From Paenibacillus luteus (lineage in GTDB: Bacteria; Bacillota; Bacilli; Paenibacillales; Paenibacillaceae): DNA of 64,000 nt. The notes under the pieces are model-generated. The model was not told the DNA's origin and made no database searches. It saw only the letters and a program-made list of their open reading frames with translations. Each line of letters begins with the position of its first letter. Positions within the stretch are counted from its first letter, which is position 1. A program made the translations under genes and the position numbers. The stretch spans positions 62,001-126,000 of the forward strand of contig NZ_SKCD01000006.1 in assembly GCF_006542765.1 (NCBI RefSeq), in the 5' to 3' direction. This document shows positions 52,579 to 62,166 of this stretch, piece by piece.

Positions 52579-53730
52579 CTATTCATGGGACAAGTCTTCT
52601 TCCTCACGTTTGATTTTCCGCTCATACAAATTCGCGCTCCAGCCTTGACTGTCGAACCGCCCCCGAAATGTCATACCCTGACTAAGATAATAGCGATTGA
52701 GTGCCGGGTTGTCTGCCATGCAATCTAATCTAAGCCAAGCCTTGCCTCTATAGCGGATATAGTGCTCTGCCCAAGCCAAAATGCGGCTGCCGAACCCTTG
52801 TCCTTTATATTTCCGAGATACGGCCAGCCGATGAACATAACCGGCATTATCATGAAACTGGTCTCCCCATATCTCTTCATACTGCCATTGGATCGAGAAG
52901 CAGCCTACAAGCTCTTCCTTCAAAAATGCAGCAAATACCTCTTGTTCTTCAACAAACGAGGTTAGGTACTCTTTTGTAAACGCCGCTTCAGGCCACTGAA
53001 AGAAGCCTGTGGACGAGTGAATCCAGCGAGCCGCTTCCCTATATAACTGCTGCATTGCCTCCAGATCTGCTAATCCGGCTTTTCGTATGAGCAGCTTCTC
53101 ATCCTTTTGTAAGCTATCTTTAGAGACTAGCCCTGAAAAGTCCGACTCTCGCCAATGATACTCGAGCATTGAAGCTGAATTATGTGCTCTCTCTGATCCA
53201 AGCAGCCTGCGGACGATATGAAGCGCGGCATCCATTCCGGCTGTTACTCCCGCAGATAAAATGATTTGCCCATTGTCGACATAACGGACATCCTTAACCA
53301 TCTTCGCGCTTGTGGGTGCCACTTCTCTCAATAAATCAATTGCCCTGCGATTGGTTGTTATTTGTAATCCGTCTAGAACATCTGCCTTCGCCAGAAGAAG
53401 CGCGCCCGTACACACCGATAAAACATGCTCGGCGGAAGCAGTCATCTTTTGAACCCAAGCGGTAATCGCCTCATTATTCATCTCTTTTCGCGCGCCCAAC
53501 CCTCCGGGAACGACTAGAATATCCGGTCCAGGACAATTGTCAAAACTGTATTTTGGACATATGGCAAGACCGCTGACCGTATGCACCGGCGATTCCCGTT
53601 CGCCTACGGTGTAGACATAGAAGTCCTTGCCCCAATTACTGGACACGGCAAACACATCGTATGGGCCCGTAACATCCAGCGCATCTACTTGCTCATAAAT
53701 GAAAACGGCCACATTCCTCGGTTTTCCCAT
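52579..53730 (-). CDS. DJ-1/PfpI domain fused to a GNAT acetyltransferase
   Basis: The 383-residue protein joins two domains. Residues about 5-190 are a DJ-1/PfpI (class I glutamine amidotransferase-like) domain with VAVFIYEQVDALDVTGPYDV, VVPGGLGARKEM and the nucleophile Cys in LSVCTGALLLA, close to isonitrile hydratase and AraC sensor domains. After a linker, residues about 220-375 form a GNAT acetyltransferase with VHRLAVSRKYKGQGFGSRIL, the acetyl-CoA loop, and NRYYLSQGM. The AraC helix-turn-helix usually found behind such sensor domains is replaced by the acetyltransferase. The ATG at 53730 follows GGGGGAAAAAGG. Substrates are unknown. Confidence 0.82.
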   Translation of the reverse strand: MGKPRNVAVFIYEQVDALDVTGPYDVFAVSSNWGKDFYVYTVGERESPVHTVSGLAICPKYSFDNCPGPDILVVPGGLGARKEMNNEAITAWVQKMTASAEHVLSVCTGALLLAKADVLDGLQITTNRRAIDLLREVAPTSAKMVKDVRYVDNGQIILSAGVTAGMDAALHIVRRLLGSERAHNSASMLEYHWRESDFSGLVSKDSLQKDEKLLIRKAGLADLEAMQQLYREAARWIHSSTGFFQWPEAAFTKEYLTSFVEEQEVFAAFLKEELVGCFSIQWQYEEIWGDQFHDNAGYVHRLAVSRKYKGQGFGSRILAWAEHYIRYRGKAWLRLDCMADNPALNRYYLSQGMTFRGRFDSQGWSANLYERKIKREEEDLSHE

Positions 53731-54126
53731 TGCCTTTTTCCCCCTTAAATCAAAAAAAAGCATCTGATCGTTAGATCAAATACTTTGCCCAGGCGAACGG
53801 CTGCTATGAAATATGTGCTCCCCCGTAGTGATCTACGTTTTCGCCAGTTACACATACCAAATATTTACTTTATTATAATTGGAGGAATACGGGATAGGCA
53901 AGGCTTTTTTAATAGGCGGTTCTAAGAGCTTACTCATTCGCAGATTTTTTCATAATGCTAAGCGCTCCATTCGTTTCGTTAACGGCATACTCCACCTCGC
54001 TAGGGATAAATCATAAACAAAGACGATACGAGGATGCTTTGAGGGAACCCTTCACCTAAAACAGCTTAGATTCCAGACATCTTCACCAACGATTTTGTTC
54101 ATCATTCATTTCATTTCATATTATGA
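53731..54126. other. Intergenic stretch with a gene remnant
   Basis: About 400 bases without an intact gene; a decayed reading frame at 53930-54010 is listed separately. Nothing else is recognised. Confidence 0.5.
53930..54010 (-). pseudogene. C-terminal remnant of a DUF421 (YetF-like) membrane protein
   Basis: The minus strand reads FIPSEVEYAVNETNGALSIM, then KKSANE and a stop. EVEYAxxExNGxLSVxKK is the typical end of the cytoplasmic domain of DUF421 proteins. An in-frame stop precedes it, and no upstream part is recognisable, so only the tail survives. Confidence 0.4.
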
Positions 54127-54127
54127 A

Positions 54128-54178
54128 TAAAGCAAAACCCCCGTCTGCACTTCCTAGATCAGGAATAGCAAACGGAGG
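54128..54178 (-). terminator. Terminator of the alpha-galactoside operon
   Basis: On the minus strand CCTCCGTTTGC (54168-54178) pairs with GCAGACGGGGG (54138-54148), with an inner TTCCT/AGGAA hairpin, and runs into TTTTGCTTTATT. It lies 33 bases past the last gene. Confidence 0.8.
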
Positions 54179-54210
54179 ATCATGTTCTAAAACTCTTGTT
54201 GTGTAAAAGC

Positions 54211-55149
54211 CTAACTCATCACGTCTTCTAAGCTGCCCTGACCAAGCATGAGATCGATATGCCAAGCGTAGCGTTCCGCAGGCTCCAGCAGCTTGGCTGT
54301 TCCATTGCCTGCTGCGCGAGCCAAGGAATCGTAGTAGCCGATTCCCGGCTCCAAAGCGCAAACCGCCCGGTCATTGCAGACACCCTTATCAAGCCATAGG
54401 CCAAAATAAGGAACCTGCGCAACCGGATAACTTATCATCAAATAATTGCCGCTTGCTTGGCCGAACAAGCCCGACCAGCCTTCCGGTATCACACCAGGAT
54501 AATAAAACTTGATCCCGTCCCCAGTGACGTCCGGCTGCATCACCTTATGCTCGGCTAGATCGTATTCCTCCCCAAGCGTCAGCTGCTTGCCGCCATAAAC
54601 GCATAAGAGCTTATGCATGGCCTGCGGCACCAAGATTTCCGTCGGTTCGGTTATGGCGAACTGCGGATGTGCTGCCCAAAGAAACGGGAAAGCTTCCTTC
54701 CCCTCATTCACCGTCTCATAAGCCAAGCGGATAGTGCCACTTGGCAAAAGCATGATTTTGCGAGTGAAGCGGTAGGGTAAAGCCACTCCCTTGACGGAGC
54801 AGGCAATCGTATTTCCCTCGAGCTCTGATGCCCAAGGCAGCGACCATACCTCGCCATGATCAGGCAGCTTAATCCCCTGACCAATGACGCACGGATCAAT
54901 GGTAGGGAAACATTCATCCCAGCCGCTCATATCCGCATCCGTAAAGCTTGATGCCTGAGCAACCGATTCCAGCTTGCGGGTTCCGGAATCAAGCAGCCAC
55001 TCCTTGCCCGTAGGCTTGTACATAAGGGAGACAATCTTCGCACCAAGCTCAGGTACAATTTCCAGGCGCACGCTGTCACTCTCGATGACTACAGAAGGAA
55101 AGCCTTTATATAGGGCTTCCCGAATTTCCGCTCCGCTGTTGATCTCCAT
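54211..55149 (-). CDS. Aldose epimerase-like (galactose mutarotase fold) protein
   Basis: The 312-residue protein looks like a member of the galactose-mutarotase-like superfamily: RLEIVPELGAKIVSLMYKPT near the N terminus, MSGWDECFPTIDPC, PDHGEVWSLPW, and the substrate His in WAAHPQFAI. The final region YFGLWLDKG and ALEPGIGYYDSL carries the conserved Glu. It probably interconverts sugar anomers released by the alpha-galactosidase upstream. The start at 55149 follows AGGAGGAGCAGC, 10 bases after the GH36 stop; a longer frame into that gene is not supported. Confidence 0.78.
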   Translation of the reverse strand: MEINSGAEIREALYKGFPSVVIESDSVRLEIVPELGAKIVSLMYKPTGKEWLLDSGTRKLESVAQASSFTDADMSGWDECFPTIDPCVIGQGIKLPDHGEVWSLPWASELEGNTIACSVKGVALPYRFTRKIMLLPSGTIRLAYETVNEGKEAFPFLWAAHPQFAITEPTEILVPQAMHKLLCVYGGKQLTLGEEYDLAEHKVMQPDVTGDGIKFYYPGVIPEGWSGLFGQASGNYLMISYPVAQVPYFGLWLDKGVCNDRAVCALEPGIGYYDSLARAAGNGTAKLLEPAERYAWHIDLMLGQGSLEDVMS

Positions 55150-55159
55150 GCTGCTCCTC

Positions 55160-57271
55160 CTAACGTATACGCATAATCCGAACGAGGCGGCTAGCATAGT
55201 CGCCAGACAGCGCATAAGGAATTCCAATATTCATGAGCGTAGAGCCATGTCTGACGACAGGCTGCCCTTCTTCCCCGTACACTTCATACGAGGAAGAAGC
55301 ATCCAATCCTTGCAGCTTAAGCCGGCTCTCCTGATAACCAAAATACTGTGCCTGCTGGAAAGCAAAGACAACCGCTTCATCCCCGTCACAGCTCATATAC
55401 TGGTAAGCAGCGGTATTGCCTTCCTCGAACGAAGCCAAACGGAACAAGCTGCCCTCGGTCACGATATGGCGAATCTGCTTATACGTTGCAATATGCCGCT
55501 TCGCTTCCTCGTCTTCTTCGGCGGACCAGCGGCTAATATTGGCACCAATCCCGAGGCCGCCCATCATGGCGCTGTGAAAGCGGAACGATAACGGAAGGCG
55601 TCTGCCATTCATGCTATGAGGCGATTCGGTAACCCAGCACATCATCACCGAAGGACTGTACACGTATGAGAAGCCCTCCTGAATAGTTAAGCGGTCTCGC
55701 GCATCCGTATTATCGCTAATCCATGCTTGGTCCGCAAAACGTAAAATACCGAGATCAATTCTCGCCCCGCCGCCCGCACATGTCTCAAACTCAACATGAG
55801 GGAATTGGCTTCGCAGCTCCGCCCATATATCATAGAGATGATCCACATGCTTCAACCATACGGATTCTCCTGCTACACCATCAAGCGGTGTATTCCCAGG
55901 CTCGGTCACCGTTCGGTTCATATCCCATTTAATAAAGGAAATATCATAGGTGCTGAGCAGCTCCGTCATGAAACCGAGCACAAATGCCTTCACCTCTGGC
56001 TTGCCCAAGTTAAGCAACAGCTGATTGCGCAATAACGTGCCTTCGCGGGTCGGGAACTGGTACACCCAGTCTGGATGGCTGCGGTACAAGTCGCTGTCTG
56101 GGTTAACCGACTCCGGCTCTACCCATAATCCAAACTCCATGCCGAGTCCCTTCACCTCATCAATCAGCTCCTGCAGGCCAAGCGGAAACTTCTCGGCATT
56201 GACTTGCCAATCGCCAAGGCCTGCCCGGTCGCTGTGCCGGCTGCCGAACCAGCCATCATCAACGACGAAGCGCTCCACGCCGATGGCTGCCGCCCGCTGC
56301 GCCAGCTCCTTCTGGCCAGCCGCTGTTACGGCAAACTCAGTAGCCTCCCATGAATTGTACAGCACCTTCCGAATGCGGGAGCCTGGCAAAATATGCTCGC
56401 TCTGATAGCTGTGCAGCTTCCGGCTCATTTCTCCAAAGCCCCCCGAAGAGAAACCTCCCGTAAATAGAGGAGAGCTGTAGCTCTCACCCGGAGCCAGCGT
56501 AAAGGAACCGTCAAAATCATTGATTCCGCCTACCACGCGCAGACGGCCAAATACTGATTTTTCTGCGACGATTTTCCAGTTTCCGCTCCAGCCCAGCGCG
56601 CCGAACCACACGTTTCCTGATTTTTCATCAGCCCTGCCGTTATCGATGGCGAACCAGGGGTTCGCATTTGCGCCCGTGAAGCCTCTTCTTGATTCCAGCA
56701 CTTTTTTGCCTTCCGTAAGCAGCTCCGATCGAAGCTGGAACTCACCTGCCCAGCGGCCTGCCACATGCTTCAGCCGGTAATCGCGAAGCGCTGGGATCGA
56801 CCACGCTGCCGCCATTCCCTGCTCAATGACGACGGGAAGCTTGTCATCATTATAGAAGCGGACAGAACGTTCAATCAGATCCTGCCGGGAAATAACCGTA
56901 TAGCTCAGTTCCACCCGGAAAGGATAGCTTTGATCCGCCAATCGGACAATAAGCTGGTTTTCTCCTACGATTTCGTAGCTTTTATAGTTAAGCTTCAGAT
57001 CGCGGACGCCGTCATGGAACGTTGCCTTCAGGCATGGCTCGGAATAATGACTGCCTCCCCATCCTCCGTATTCTTCCATGTCGCGTTCTACATTTGCATC
57101 GAAGGAGCTGTGCTGCCAGCCTTTTAACAGCTCCGCTGCTTCTTCGGATTCTACCGGCTCTCCCCAATAAACATGTTGAACGCCCCCCTTGTCGTTAATG
57201 CCGAACAAATACGAGGACCGATCGGTACGAAGCTCAAAAAGCGAGCTTTTCTCCAAATAAGTAATAGCCAA
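55160..57271 (-). CDS. GH36 alpha-galactosidase
   Basis: The roughly 703-residue protein has the GH36 layout: an N-terminal beta-sandwich domain, a TIM barrel and a C-terminal beta domain. The barrel shows FVVDDGWFGSRHSD, GLWVEPESVNPDSDLYR, the nucleophile Asp in FIKWDMNRTVTEPG near residue 445 and the acid/base Asp in WISDNTDARDR near 518. It releases galactose from raffinose-type oligosaccharides or galactomannan fragments. No signal peptide: it acts on sugars imported by the transporter encoded just upstream. The TTG at 57271, 8 bases after AGGAG, is preferred to the GTG at 57280, which would overlap the ribosome binding site. Confidence 0.93.
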   Translation of the reverse strand: MAITYLEKSSLFELRTDRSSYLFGINDKGGVQHVYWGEPVESEEAAELLKGWQHSSFDANVERDMEEYGGWGGSHYSEPCLKATFHDGVRDLKLNYKSYEIVGENQLIVRLADQSYPFRVELSYTVISRQDLIERSVRFYNDDKLPVVIEQGMAAAWSIPALRDYRLKHVAGRWAGEFQLRSELLTEGKKVLESRRGFTGANANPWFAIDNGRADEKSGNVWFGALGWSGNWKIVAEKSVFGRLRVVGGINDFDGSFTLAPGESYSSPLFTGGFSSGGFGEMSRKLHSYQSEHILPGSRIRKVLYNSWEATEFAVTAAGQKELAQRAAAIGVERFVVDDGWFGSRHSDRAGLGDWQVNAEKFPLGLQELIDEVKGLGMEFGLWVEPESVNPDSDLYRSHPDWVYQFPTREGTLLRNQLLLNLGKPEVKAFVLGFMTELLSTYDISFIKWDMNRTVTEPGNTPLDGVAGESVWLKHVDHLYDIWAELRSQFPHVEFETCAGGGARIDLGILRFADQAWISDNTDARDRLTIQEGFSYVYSPSVMMCWVTESPHSMNGRRLPLSFRFHSAMMGGLGIGANISRWSAEEDEEAKRHIATYKQIRHIVTEGSLFRLASFEEGNTAAYQYMSCDGDEAVVFAFQQAQYFGYQESRLKLQGLDASSSYEVYGEEGQPVVRHGSTLMNIGIPYALSGDYASRLVRIMRIR

Positions 57272-57324
57272 ATGTAACACTCCTCTACGCTGCTAATCTT
57301 TTATTAAAACTTACGAAATGGCGC

Positions 57325-57342
57325 GACAAACACCTGTTTGTC
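57325..57342 (-). promoter_or_regulatory. Intercistronic hairpin before GH36
   Basis: GACAAACA and TGTTTGTC form an 8-base-pair stem at the stop codon of the permease gene. No U-run follows, so it may tune mRNA stability between transporter and enzyme genes. Confidence 0.35.
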
Positions 57343-58159
57343 AGCCCTTGACCGCACCCGCCGCGATGCCCTTGATAATATATTTTTGCATAAATAGGAA
57401 AAAGATGATAATCGGGACCATCCCCATCACTGCGTAAGCAAAAGCAAGGTTCAGGTCGCTGCTGTATTGGCCAAAGAAAAAATATTGCTGCAGCGGTATC
57501 GTCCGGTAAGAGACATCCTGAAGGAAGAGCAGAGGAAGCAGAAAATCATTCCAAATATATAGCGCATTTAATACAAGTACCGTAGCCGTTACCGGCTTAA
57601 GTAAAGGAATAATGATTCGGAAAAAGATGCCCGGTGTCGTACAGCCGTCAATTCGGGCAGCCTCTTCAATTTCTTGTGAAATCGCCCGGATAAAGCCGGT
57701 ATAGAACAGCACGCCCATCTGAATGCCCGCGCCGCCGTAAATCAGAATAATTCCCCAATGCGTATCAATCATATGAAGCGTCTTGCCCAGCTTATAGATC
57801 GGAAGCATCGTAATTTGGAAGGGCACCATCATGCCGGCAAGAAACAATACAAAAAACATTTGGTAAAACTTTTTGTTCCGTCTTGCGATCGAATAACCTG
57901 CCATGGCTGAAATGATAACGATCAGCAGGATGGCCGCTACTGTAATGATCAAGCTGTTCAGGAATGCCGTCGGGTATCGGGAAGTGTCCCAGGCATGCAG
58001 AAAGTTGGAGAAATCCAGCGCCGAAGGGAGCGCATAAAATGAATCATACGTTTCCTTCGCCGATTTGAAAGCCATAAGCACCGCAATATAGAAAGGAAAC
58101 AAGAAGACAAGCGCTAATACCAAGACAATGCTAAACACAGCCGTATGCTTGACTTTCAT
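57341..58159 (-). CDS. CUT1 ABC transporter permease, MalG/MsmG type
   Basis: The 272-residue permease has six membrane segments, the first at about 8-30, and the EAA loop EEAARIDGCTTPGIFFRIII. It ends in FMQKYIIKGIAAGAVKG. Its ATG overlaps the stop of the preceding permease gene as TAATG, giving coupled translation. Confidence 0.9.
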   Translation of the reverse strand: MKVKHTAVFSIVLVLALVFLFPFYIAVLMAFKSAKETYDSFYALPSALDFSNFLHAWDTSRYPTAFLNSLIITVAAILLIVIISAMAGYSIARRNKKFYQMFFVLFLAGMMVPFQITMLPIYKLGKTLHMIDTHWGIILIYGGAGIQMGVLFYTGFIRAISQEIEEAARIDGCTTPGIFFRIIIPLLKPVTATVLVLNALYIWNDFLLPLLFLQDVSYRTIPLQQYFFFGQYSSDLNLAFAYAVMGMVPIIIFFLFMQKYIIKGIAAGAVKG

Positions 58160-59040
58160 TAGATTTCAACCTCCCTTCTGCGAAAGATCGAGAGCTGGAT
58201 GATCGTAACGATAACAAGCACAACAAAGAAAATCATCGATAGCGCCATCCCGTATCCGCCTTTATACGAGGCAAAGGAGCTTCTGTAAATGTAGGTGGAC
58301 ATGACCTCGGTGGCGAAAGCCGGCCCGCCGTGCGTCGTAACGAATACGAGATCGAATACCTTTAAAGAGCCCGTTAGCGTCAATACCATATTTATCGTAA
58401 AAGAAGGCGCAAGCAGGGGCAGCACGATATTCCAAAGCGTTCTTCCCGTGCCCGCACCGTCGATTTTCGCGCTTTCAATCAGTTCCTGGGGAATGCCCTG
58501 CAAACCTGCGATATAAATGATCATCGGTGCCCCGATGCCCTGCCAGACGGCAATGATGATAATTCCAAATAAGGCATGGTCAGGGTTGCCAAGCGGGCTG
58601 GTGACGTTTTCGAAACCAAAAAAATGAAACAGCTTGGGCAATCCCGTGCTGTAGTTGTAGCTCCAAATAAAGCCCGATAGAACGATGGAGATGACACTCG
58701 GCAGAAAAAACACCGTACGAAATACGTTGCGAAACTTTAAATACGAATCAAGCAGCAGCGCGAATAACAAGGACAGGCAATTCACCGCAATGGTCAAAAT
58801 GATCGCATACTTGAATGTGTTTAGCAGCGCTTTCCATAAGTCATTGTCCGTCAGAGCATTTTTGTAATTGCCCCATCCGATATAATGGAGCGTCTGGGCG
58901 ATTCCGTCCCAGTCCGTAAAGGAATACCGTATTCCCATCCCAAGCGGGATTAATAAAGCGAGTGCAAATAAACTGAAGCCGGGCACTAAAAACAAAACAT
59001 ACCAAAATTCATTTTTAACCGTTCGTCTCAACAAGCCCAT
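58159..59040 (-). CDS. CUT1 ABC transporter permease, MalF/MsmF type
   Basis: The 293-residue permease has six membrane segments and the EAA loop ESAKIDGAGTGRTLWNIVLP. The start at 59040 follows GGAGGAGGAGCAGGA; a longer frame reaching into the binding-protein gene lacks such a site. With its partner it should import galactose-containing oligosaccharides, judged from the GH36 gene in the same operon. Confidence 0.9.
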   Translation of the reverse strand: MGLLRRTVKNEFWYVLFLVPGFSLFALALLIPLGMGIRYSFTDWDGIAQTLHYIGWGNYKNALTDNDLWKALLNTFKYAIILTIAVNCLSLLFALLLDSYLKFRNVFRTVFFLPSVISIVLSGFIWSYNYSTGLPKLFHFFGFENVTSPLGNPDHALFGIIIIAVWQGIGAPMIIYIAGLQGIPQELIESAKIDGAGTGRTLWNIVLPLLAPSFTINMVLTLTGSLKVFDLVFVTTHGGPAFATEVMSTYIYRSSFASYKGGYGMALSMIFFVVLVIVTIIQLSIFRRREVEI

Positions 59041-59123
59041 TCCTGCTCCTCCTCCGAAAATGCGGCTGAGCGGAACATTTGCCCCGCCCACCCGCAGCCG
59101 TTCTCCAAACCTATTTCCGCCTA

Positions 59124-60452
59124 TTATTTGTGGTTTTTGGAAATCCAATCATCCATATCCGCGATGATTTTGTCCGGAGTTGTCTTATTGAAGAAATATT
59201 GCTGAAGCAATTGGCAGAATTGCGTGGACCAGTCCAGCGTCGTGTTCGCGAAATAAATTTGCGAGTCATACGTCAGGCCTTGATCGAAATAAGGCTTCAG
59301 CTCATCCATGGCAGGAGCAATGCTTGTTGTGGAACCTTTCACATAGCTTAATGATTTAATGTTGTTAACCCAAGCGTCTCCGCCTTGCTTGCTGGACATA
59401 AATTCCATGAATTTAAGCGCAGCTTCCTTATGCGGCGTATTGCTTGCTACGGCAAGCGAAGCATCCGGATTAAATTCCAGCTTGTTCAAAGCTTCGTCAT
59501 TGCTGAACGGGTAAGGAAAGTAGCCGAGATCGTTGTTGTAGAAATCCGGGTTTTTCTTCTCAAAATCCAGCAGCGGCCATGTGCCGGTATACATCATTCC
59601 GACCTCGCCTTTGGAGAACAGATCTACGACACCGTTGTAATCCACGCCAAGCTGATCCTTGTTGCCCAGCTCAAACAGCTTCTTGGCCCGTTCAATCGTT
59701 ACCTTTACTGCCGGGTTATCCGCAAACTTGGCTTGCCCTACTTCAAGCTTCTGGAAGAAATCCGTTTGTCCCTCTTCAAGCGCCGTTAAGCTTGGCAGAT
59801 CGCGTGAAGCCCACATTCCTAGCGTCCAACCATCCTTCCACCCTAGCGCAAACGGCGTCTTGCCCGCTTCCTTGATTTTATTGGCTGCTTCAATCAATGC
59901 ATCATAGGTTCTAGGAACCTCCAGCCCTAGATCACTGAATATTTTCTTGTTGTAAAATACGGCAATCGGCCCGCCATTAACTGGCATGACATAGTTTTTG
60001 CCGTCTGTCGCCTGACCCTTCAGCACATCCTCGTCAAAGTTTTCCAGGAAAGGCTGCCCTGTCAGATCCATAATGTAACCGCCATCGGCAAACAATTTCG
60101 TTTGGCCGCCGGGATTTAGCGTGAATACGTCAATGATATCGCCGCCCGCTAGCTTCGTTTTGATCAGCGTATAATAGTCATCGTATTTAACGGGCTGAAC
60201 CTCAACGGTAATGTTCGGGTTCTCTGCTTCGAACTGCTCTACGATTTTTGCAACGCCATCGGTCACATCGCTCTTAAAATGCATAAACGAGATCGTAACC
60301 TTCTCTTCCTTCGTGTCCTCTGCCGTGGCCGCCGGCTCCGTCCCCTTGTTCGTATCTTTCGTAGCCGCAGGCTCGTTGTTGCCGCTACCGCAGGCTGCAA
60401 GCAGAAGCATGAGCATCGCTAAGCACAAGCCTATGATCATTTTTTTGTTCAT
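59124..60452 (-). CDS. Sugar-binding lipoprotein of the alpha-galactoside transporter
   Basis: The 442-residue protein has a lipoprotein signal with lipobox LLAAC (Cys near residue 21), a short Thr/Ala/Lys-rich linker and a family 1 (MalE/MsmE-like) binding domain, with VTISFMHFKSD at its start. The ATG at 60452 follows AAAAGGGGAACCACA; an upstream in-frame ATG at 60476 would add basic residues before the signal. A TGACAGCGTTCCAA sequence upstream (around 60479-60492) is a weak cre-like site. It is the first transporter gene behind the two-component system. Confidence 0.88.
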   Translation of the reverse strand: MNKKMIIGLCLAMLMLLLAACGSGNNEPAATKDTNKGTEPAATAEDTKEEKVTISFMHFKSDVTDGVAKIVEQFEAENPNITVEVQPVKYDDYYTLIKTKLAGGDIIDVFTLNPGGQTKLFADGGYIMDLTGQPFLENFDEDVLKGQATDGKNYVMPVNGGPIAVFYNKKIFSDLGLEVPRTYDALIEAANKIKEAGKTPFALGWKDGWTLGMWASRDLPSLTALEEGQTDFFQKLEVGQAKFADNPAVKVTIERAKKLFELGNKDQLGVDYNGVVDLFSKGEVGMMYTGTWPLLDFEKKNPDFYNNDLGYFPYPFSNDEALNKLEFNPDASLAVASNTPHKEAALKFMEFMSSKQGGDAWVNNIKSLSYVKGSTTSIAPAMDELKPYFDQGLTYDSQIYFANTTLDWSTQFCQLLQQYFFNKTTPDKIIADMDDWISKNHK

Positions 60453-60561
60453 TGTGGTTCCCCTTTTCATAATCAAGAGTTTGGAACGCTGTCACTCGTT
60501 CTGTCTCTATCATAGAATTCAGAAGGAAAAATCGTAATCCAATAATTTGTGTTTCGATTGT

Positions 60562-62166
60562 TCAAATTTTTATACTTACGGAATGATCCTGTCCCCTGGA
60601 CTCCCGGTACTCTGTGGGCGTTAACCCCATTACCTTGCGGAAAACCTGGCTGAAATAACGCTGGTTTTCATAGCCAATCAGCTCGGAAATCTCGATAATT
60701 TTCCGGTCAGTGCCCCCGAGCAGCTCACAAGCCTTTTCTATCCGCTTGCGGCTCACATATTCAATAAAGTTTTCTCCCGTCACCGTTTTAAACAATTTGC
60801 TTAAATAGCTCGGATCGATATGGTACCTTGTTGCAATGTCGACCAAGCTTAAATCCTCAAAATAACGCTGATCAAGCAAGGCTACAATCTCGCGAATCGT
60901 GTAATCGGTATCCGGCTTCTCATGTCTCGTTGCCAATTGCTCAGCAAAGGCACAGACCTGCGCCGCCCAAATGTGCAGCTCTGCCGGTTCAAGTACCTGC
61001 AGGATCGCTTTAGGCTCAAGGAAGGACGACCATTCCGACTGATGCTGGTCGCCTATCGGCAGCAGCTCAACCGCGCCGGCGAGCTCCCTTTGAACGGACT
61101 GGATGGATGCTCCATGCGCCGACAGGATTTGATGAACAAACTGGTTGAATATTCGCTGCATATCCTTGCTCTTGCCTGACACGAGAGCTTGCTTTAGCGT
61201 CTGGGCTTCGAAGGAGCTGAGTATGGCTTGCTCAAGGATGGGGGCTTGCCGCCGCGCTTCGCAAACGTCGAGCCCCATTCCTTGAAACGGATTAGCAAGC
61301 AGCGCCTGCTGCGCGGCATGATAGGCCGCAGGAAGCTGCTCGAAGGGCTCATCTGCCGGGCTAAGCCCTACGATAACATCCGCTTGGTACATATGCTTCA
61401 TAGCTTCATGGAACTTGCCGAGGAATGAGTGCAGACAAGGAGTGTGATCCATCGAATCGGGAAAAAGAATGATAATGTTCTCCCGGTCATCCGATTTGAA
61501 GGCAACCGTCGTTTCTCCGCGCAGCATTTCAAGTACGATATTTTCTACGCTATACATCAGCAAATCCGCATTGCCGTGAAACTTCCTATCTACGATCCGG
61601 CGATATTGCCGCAGCTTAAGTACAGCCAATCGAAGCCTGCTGCTCGCACAGCCAAGTCCCAGCTCCGAGGCCTGGGCATAAAGGTCAGCGTGATTGTTAA
61701 TGCGTCCGCTGACCACATGCTGAAGGAACACCTCCCGCTTCAAGCTCAGCATATCCTCTTTATGCTTCTTCTGCTGCTGCAGGCTGAGATGGCTCTGGCT
61801 GGCTGCGATAGCCTTGCCAAGCGCTGCTCTCAGCTCCGCAGCCGAGACCGGCTTCATCACGTATTCACATGCCTGGTAGGTTAACGCAGCCTTCATGTAT
61901 TCGAACTCGGAGTACCCGCTGATGACCACCGTTTTGATCTCGCTATACTCCCTATGCAGCTCGGCAAGAAATGACTTCCCATTCATGACCGGCATGTTCA
62001 TATCGGTCACCACGATATGCGGCTTGCTCATTCGGATCAGCTCCAGCGCCTCTTCCCCATGCCTCGCTTCCGCAATTACTTCCAATTCCAGCGGAAGCTC
62101 TCCGATCATTTTGCTAATGGATTTACGTCCCCACGGCTCATCATCCACGACCATCACCTTGTACAT
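60562..62166 (-). CDS. YesN-type response regulator with AraC output domain
   Basis: The 534-residue regulator has a receiver domain (1-120) with VVDDEPWGRKS, phospho-acceptor Asp in HIVVTDMNMPVMNG near residue 54 and Lys in YVMKPVS near 104. A long central region follows (about 130-420), then an AraC helix-turn-helix (about 430-528) with IIEISELIGYENQRYFSQVF. It overlaps the kinase gene by 26 bases and likely activates the transporter and galactosidase operon 110 bases downstream. Confidence 0.9.
   Translation of the reverse strand: MYKVMVVDDEPWGRKSISKMIGELPLELEVIAEARHGEEALELIRMSKPHIVVTDMNMPVMNGKSFLAELHREYSEIKTVVISGYSEFEYMKAALTYQACEYVMKPVSAAELRAALGKAIAASQSHLSLQQQKKHKEDMLSLKREVFLQHVVSGRINNHADLYAQASELGLGCASSRLRLAVLKLRQYRRIVDRKFHGNADLLMYSVENIVLEMLRGETTVAFKSDDRENIIILFPDSMDHTPCLHSFLGKFHEAMKHMYQADVIVGLSPADEPFEQLPAAYHAAQQALLANPFQGMGLDVCEARRQAPILEQAILSSFEAQTLKQALVSGKSKDMQRIFNQFVHQILSAHGASIQSVQRELAGAVELLPIGDQHQSEWSSFLEPKAILQVLEPAELHIWAAQVCAFAEQLATRHEKPDTDYTIREIVALLDQRYFEDLSLVDIATRYHIDPSYLSKLFKTVTGENFIEYVSRKRIEKACELLGGTDRKIIEISELIGYENQRYFSQVFRKVMGLTPTEYRESRGQDHSVSIKI

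Noticed and set aside
54974..55591. 205-codon plus-strand frame across the mutarotase-like and GH36 genes
   Set aside because: Antisense to two well-supported genes, without start signals.
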